A stretch of DNA of 15,698 nt from JAADDK01 sp964425415 (GTDB lineage Archaea; Thermoplasmatota; Thermoplasmata; Thermoplasmatales; Aciduliprofundaceae): assembly GCA_964425415.1 (NCBI GenBank), contig CAYRMJ010000030.1:1-15698 (forward strand). The letters are read 5' to 3'. Below, piece by piece: positions 13,260 through 15,698 of the stretch (within the stretch, counting starts at the first letter, position 1; every line of letters starts with the position of its first letter). Made by a program: the position numbers and the translations under genes. The notes under the pieces were generated by a model. That model had not been told where the DNA came from. It saw only the letters and a program-made list of their open reading frames with translations, and made no database searches.

Positions 13260-14406
13260 CTGCAATCCTCCTGAGCAAATGCTCTGCCACATCTCTCTTG
13301 CTTCCTTTCACTTCACTCACATCATTGTGCGTGATGATAAGCACCCTCGTGTTATTTTCTACAACATCACGAAGGTCGTTTGCGACCACCATGTTCAAAT
13401 GATAGGTATTCATTCTCTCTCTCGCCTTTTGGATAAGTTCCTCGTCGCTCACGTCCCACTCAGCCTTGAATCCAACCAAATAGCCATCGTACACATGACC
13501 AAGTTTCTCTAAAAACTTTGGCGCTTGTTCCCATTCCATATTTTGGAAATCCTCCATGCTAATCTTTCCCGCGGCTCCGGAAGGCTTAAAATCCGGCAAA
13601 GCTGCAGGTACAATTATCACATCATAGCTCAGCATACTATCTATATTTTCAATGAGCTCTTCCACTGTGCCAAATCTCTCCACATCCAAAAAATCCGGAG
13701 GTTCTTTTCCTAAACCCATCATTAGCTTAACTTCCGCGCCTAAAAAGTACGCGTACTTGGCAATTTCTATGGCTGTTGCACCCGAGGCCAAATTGCTAAC
13801 AATTCTGAAGTTGTCAATTTTTTCATATCCCGCTCCCCCTATCACCAAAACTTTGTGATTTTTAAGCTCATCGTGCAGAAAATTCATAACTTTCGCAGCT
13901 ATATACTCTCTGGATGGAACTTTCATCTCGCCCTCCTCATCCCTTGGTTTTACAATGGTTGCAAATTTTTCAAGCTTGCTTAAATTCTCGCGCAATATGG
14001 GATTTTCATACATTCTCCTGTTCATGGCAGGAACAAAAACACATCTTTCAAGGTTCGCAAGAATTAATGTGCTCACCGCATCATCTGCCATACCACATGC
14101 AGCCTTTGAAATTATGTCTGCAGTTGCCGGGCACACCAAAATAATATCGTAGTCTTCAAGGTGTTCATTCATTCCGCTTAACTCGCAAATTACTTTGTTT
14201 CCAGTGGCAAACTGAAGCGCGTCCTTGCCCACAAATTTCTGCGCAGAGGAAGTTAGGTATGCATGAACCTCTGCCCCATGTCTTATGAGCTCTCTCGCTA
14301 TTTTTACCGATTCCACAGCAGCAACGCTGCCCGTCACCGCGAGGGCTATTTTTTTTCCTGATAGCATTTCTGATTTTTCACAACAAATTTCCTGTGAAGC
14401 GTGCAT
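13207..14406 (-). CDS. coaBC: Bifunctional phosphopantothenoylcysteine decarboxylase/phosphopantothenate-cysteine ligase
   Basis: A 399-residue fused CoaBC, making 4'-phosphopantetheine from 4'-phosphopantothenate and cysteine. The CoaC flavoprotein half (about 18-182) shows VTGSVAAVES, H82 in NEHLEDYD (the catalytic histidine region), CPATADIISK at 92-101 and PAMNRRM at 126-132. The CoaB half (about 185-399) has VIGGAGYEKIDNFRIVSN, PAALPDFKPSGAAGKI and VGFKAEW. The bacterial substrate clamp with its cysteine (ACGxxGxGR) is not visible; EEGEMKVPSR stands in that place. An ATG at 14406 fits a TATA box 26 bp upstream. A TTG at 14421 and ATG at 14367 are alternatives. It overlaps pok by 53 nt and forms a CoA operon with it. 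Confidence 0.92.
   Translation of the reverse strand: MHASQEICCEKSEMLSGKKIALAVTGSVAAVESVKIARELIRHGAEVHAYLTSSAQKFVGKDALQFATGNKVICELSGMNEHLEDYDIILVCPATADIISKAACGMADDAVSTLILANLERCVFVPAMNRRMYENPILRENLSKLEKFATIVKPRDEEGEMKVPSREYIAAKVMNFLHDELKNHKVLVIGGAGYEKIDNFRIVSNLASGATAIEIAKYAYFLGAEVKLMMGLGKEPPDFLDVERFGTVEELIENIDSMLSYDVIIVPAALPDFKPSGAAGKISMEDFQNMEWEQAPKFLEKLGHVYDGYLVGFKAEWDVSDEELIQKARERMNTYHLNMVVANDLRDVVENNTRVLIITHNDVSEVKGSKRDVAEHLLRRIADELKGNSIGKRNTVLSN
13266..13272 (-). promoter_or_regulatory. Ribosome binding site of pantoate kinase, inside coaBC
   Basis: AGGAGGA on the minus strand, 6 nt before the ATG at 13259. In the coaBC frame, the same bases are two consecutive arginine codons AGG AGG. 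It decides the pok start. Confidence 0.75.
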
Positions 14407-14427
14407 GTTTGAGATATGCAATGATAT

Positions 14428-14437
14428 GATAATAAAT
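14428..14437 (-). promoter_or_regulatory. TATA box of the coaBC-pok operon
   Basis: CATTTATTAT on the minus strand is centred about 26 bp before the ATG at 14406, pointing to a leaderless transcript and choosing that ATG over the TTG at 14421. Confidence 0.5.
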
Positions 14438-14495
14438 GTTTCTCATTGATTGCATTTCAGAATTTTAAGTTGACTATTTTATCATTATTGACACC

Positions 14496-14514
14496 ACATC
14501 TGTAATATTGATGT
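14496..14514. repeat. Short inverted repeat ACATC-9 nt-GATGT in the divergent promoter region
   Basis: A perfect 5-bp inverted repeat in the roughly 215-bp gap between coaBC and idsA, about 60 bp upstream of each TATA box. It could be an operator but is short enough to occur by chance. Nothing else stands out in this gap except the two TATA boxes. Confidence 0.2.
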
Positions 14515-14577
14515 CTCAAAAAAATGGCGCGTGCATCAACATTCATCGCCTAACGTAATTCTCCACAATTAAAAATG

Positions 14578-14585
14578 TTTTTATC
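14578..14585 (+). promoter_or_regulatory. TATA box of idsA
   Basis: TTTTTATC is centred about 26 bp before GTG 14607 and 40 bp before ATG 14622. It allows either a leaderless GTG start or a short leader carrying GGTGAT (14606-14611) before the ATG. Confidence 0.45.
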
Positions 14586-14621
14586 ATCTCATCACATGCG
14601 CAATTGGTGATATTGGTGAAC

Positions 14622-15671
14622 ATGCAGGAATTCATATCAAAGTACAAAGACGAAGTTGAGCGCACATTGAAAGACTTCTTTACGGAGAAAAAGAGAAGTT
14701 TAAAATCGGAAATATTGAGAGATGTCGTTAACGTAATTGAAGAGTACACCCTGCGCGGAGGTAAAAGGATTAGGCCAGTGTTGATGATTCTCTCCTATCT
14801 GATGCATGGAGGTGAAGAAGATTCGCGCATACTTCGTGCTGCCGCCGCACTGGAACTCATTCAATCGTATTTTCTGATTCATGATGATATTATGGACGAG
14901 AGTGATTTGCGGAGGGGAAAAGCCACAGTGCACAGAATATACGAGCAGAAACATCTTGAAGAGGGATATCCGGGTAAACCTGCAAGATTCGGAGAGAATG
15001 TCGCAATAATCGCAGGAGACCTTGCAAATGTGTATGCTTTTGAGCTTTTCATAAACTCCGGATTTTCAGGACCTGCTTTCCACAAGGCTCTCAAAGCTCT
15101 AAATGAGATAATAGAATACACTGGTTATGGCCAAATAATTGATGTAAATTCATCGGTCATTCCGAATTTTGGAGAACGAGATTTGCTTTTGCTTCACGAG
15201 TACAAAACCGCAAACTACACAATATATGGGCCATTGGCGTTGGGTGCTATTCTTGCGGGAAAGGCTCCGGAAAAACTAAAAGATTATGCCATACCTATCG
15301 GAATTGCTTTTCAGCTTCAAGATGATATATTGGGGCTGTTCGGAGACGAGGAGCGCATAGGCAAACCAGTGACTAGTGACTTAGCAGAGGGAAAGAGAAC
15401 TCTCCTAATCATAAAAGCACTGGAATTTGCAAGTCCAGAAGACAGAAAGATAATTGAAGAAGCATTAGGCAACCCAGCAGTAACCCAAGAGCAGCTTGAA
15501 ATGGTTAGAAACATAGTGAGAGAAACAGGCTCTTTAGATTATTCCCGCTCCATGGCAGAAGAGCTGGTAAGAAGTGCAACAGAGCATCTTGACAATCTCA
15601 AGTTTGAGAGAGAGGAGTACAAAGAGATACTGAAAGAGTTGGGAGAGTATATGATTCAGAGAAGCTACTAA
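14622..15671 (+). CDS. idsA: Geranylgeranyl/farnesyl diphosphate synthase (IdsA-type trans-prenyl synthase)
   Basis: A 349-residue all-alpha polyprenyl synthase that joins isopentenyl units to allylic diphosphates, supplying C15-C20 chains for archaeal membrane lipids. GGKRIRPVL at 46-54 binds IPP. The first aspartate-rich motif is DDIMD at 88-92, and the second is DDILG at 234-238 in QLQDDILGLFGDE, the DDxxG form common in archaea. GKPVTSDL and the late KRTLL (near 258) complete the site. Y83 and F84, at positions -5 and -4 before the first motif, are both bulky, which bears on chain length. The ATG at 14622 gives a family-like N-terminus; GTG 14607 is a possible earlier start. It is divergent from coaBC. 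The gene is complete, ending 27 bases before the window edge. Confidence 0.92.
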   Translation: MQEFISKYKDEVERTLKDFFTEKKRSLKSEILRDVVNVIEEYTLRGGKRIRPVLMILSYLMHGGEEDSRILRAAAALELIQSYFLIHDDIMDESDLRRGKATVHRIYEQKHLEEGYPGKPARFGENVAIIAGDLANVYAFELFINSGFSGPAFHKALKALNEIIEYTGYGQIIDVNSSVIPNFGERDLLLLHEYKTANYTIYGPLALGAILAGKAPEKLKDYAIPIGIAFQLQDDILGLFGDEERIGKPVTSDLAEGKRTLLIIKALEFASPEDRKIIEEALGNPAVTQEQLEMVRNIVRETGSLDYSRSMAEELVRSATEHLDNLKFEREEYKEILKELGEYMIQRSY

Positions 15672-15698
15672 ATCCATAAACATAGTGGTTATTTACAC

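Noticed and set aside
13260..13292. Upstream ATG extending pantoate kinase by 11 residues
   Set aside because: The added residues are not family-like, and the ribosome site lies downstream of this ATG, pointing to the start at 13259.
14407..14600. Possible C/D box RNA in the coaBC-idsA gap (minus-strand AATGATA and CTGA)
   Set aside because: The C box is imperfect, the two boxes are only about 30 nt apart, and there are no matching internal boxes or terminal stem.
1..15698. CRISPR arrays, insertion sequences, phage genes
   Set aside because: No spaced direct repeats, transposase, integrase or terminal inverted repeats were found on reading both strands.

Overview
The window is archaeal, and euryarchaeal in character. 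It encodes the small subunit of the D-family DNA polymerase, an archaeal pantoate kinase next to a fused CoaBC, an IdsA-type prenyl synthase, a family 4 uracil-DNA glycosylase, and a tRNA gene with a bulge-helix-bulge intron and no encoded CCA. Most genes have a TATA-like box centred about 24-30 bp before the start codon, so most transcripts look leaderless or nearly so. Strong Shine-Dalgarno sites appear mainly before genes inside operons. Together with the gene set this suggests a member of the Thermoplasmata/DHVE2 (Aciduliprofundum-like) group, but that placement is inference.

Left part (1-7076, richer in G+C). It opens with the 3' end of a molybdopterin oxidoreductase gene, most likely formate dehydrogenase alpha. 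Next come a secreted-ectodomain MscS channel and, convergent to it, an SAH/MTA-type deaminase. A metallo-beta-lactamase-fold hydrolase diverges from the deaminase. A minus-strand pair follows: an aldehyde:ferredoxin oxidoreductase (AOR) family enzyme, then a translationally coupled DUF3783-like gene. Upstream of the AOR lies a membrane protein with a winged-helix-like region and a zinc ribbon.

Centre (7132-7280). A perfect 15-nt palindrome is followed by a tRNA-Pro(UGG) gene on the minus strand, interrupted by a 46-nt intron at canonical position 37/38.

Right part (7338-15671, mostly A+T-richer). It holds a PfpI/DJ-1 protein, a family 4 UDG, a second amidohydrolase, and a minus-strand operon of surface glycoprotein, four-helix membrane protein and PolD small subunit. 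A coaBC-pok operon for CoA synthesis follows, and divergent from it an IdsA prenyl synthase for lipid precursors.

No mobile element, CRISPR array or complete new system was found. The most unusual signal is in the AOR homologue: the first cysteine of the expected CxxCxxxC cluster motif is glycine, and the histidine before it creates an HxxxCxxxC pattern like that of nitrate reductase NarG. Other points worth a second look are the PolD operon with surface and membrane genes, an in-frame internal duplication in one of those membrane proteins, a divergent pantoate kinase motif I, and three convergent gene pairs with no intergenic space. No stretch over 300 bases lacks a gene; the longest gap is about 215 bases, between coaBC and idsA.
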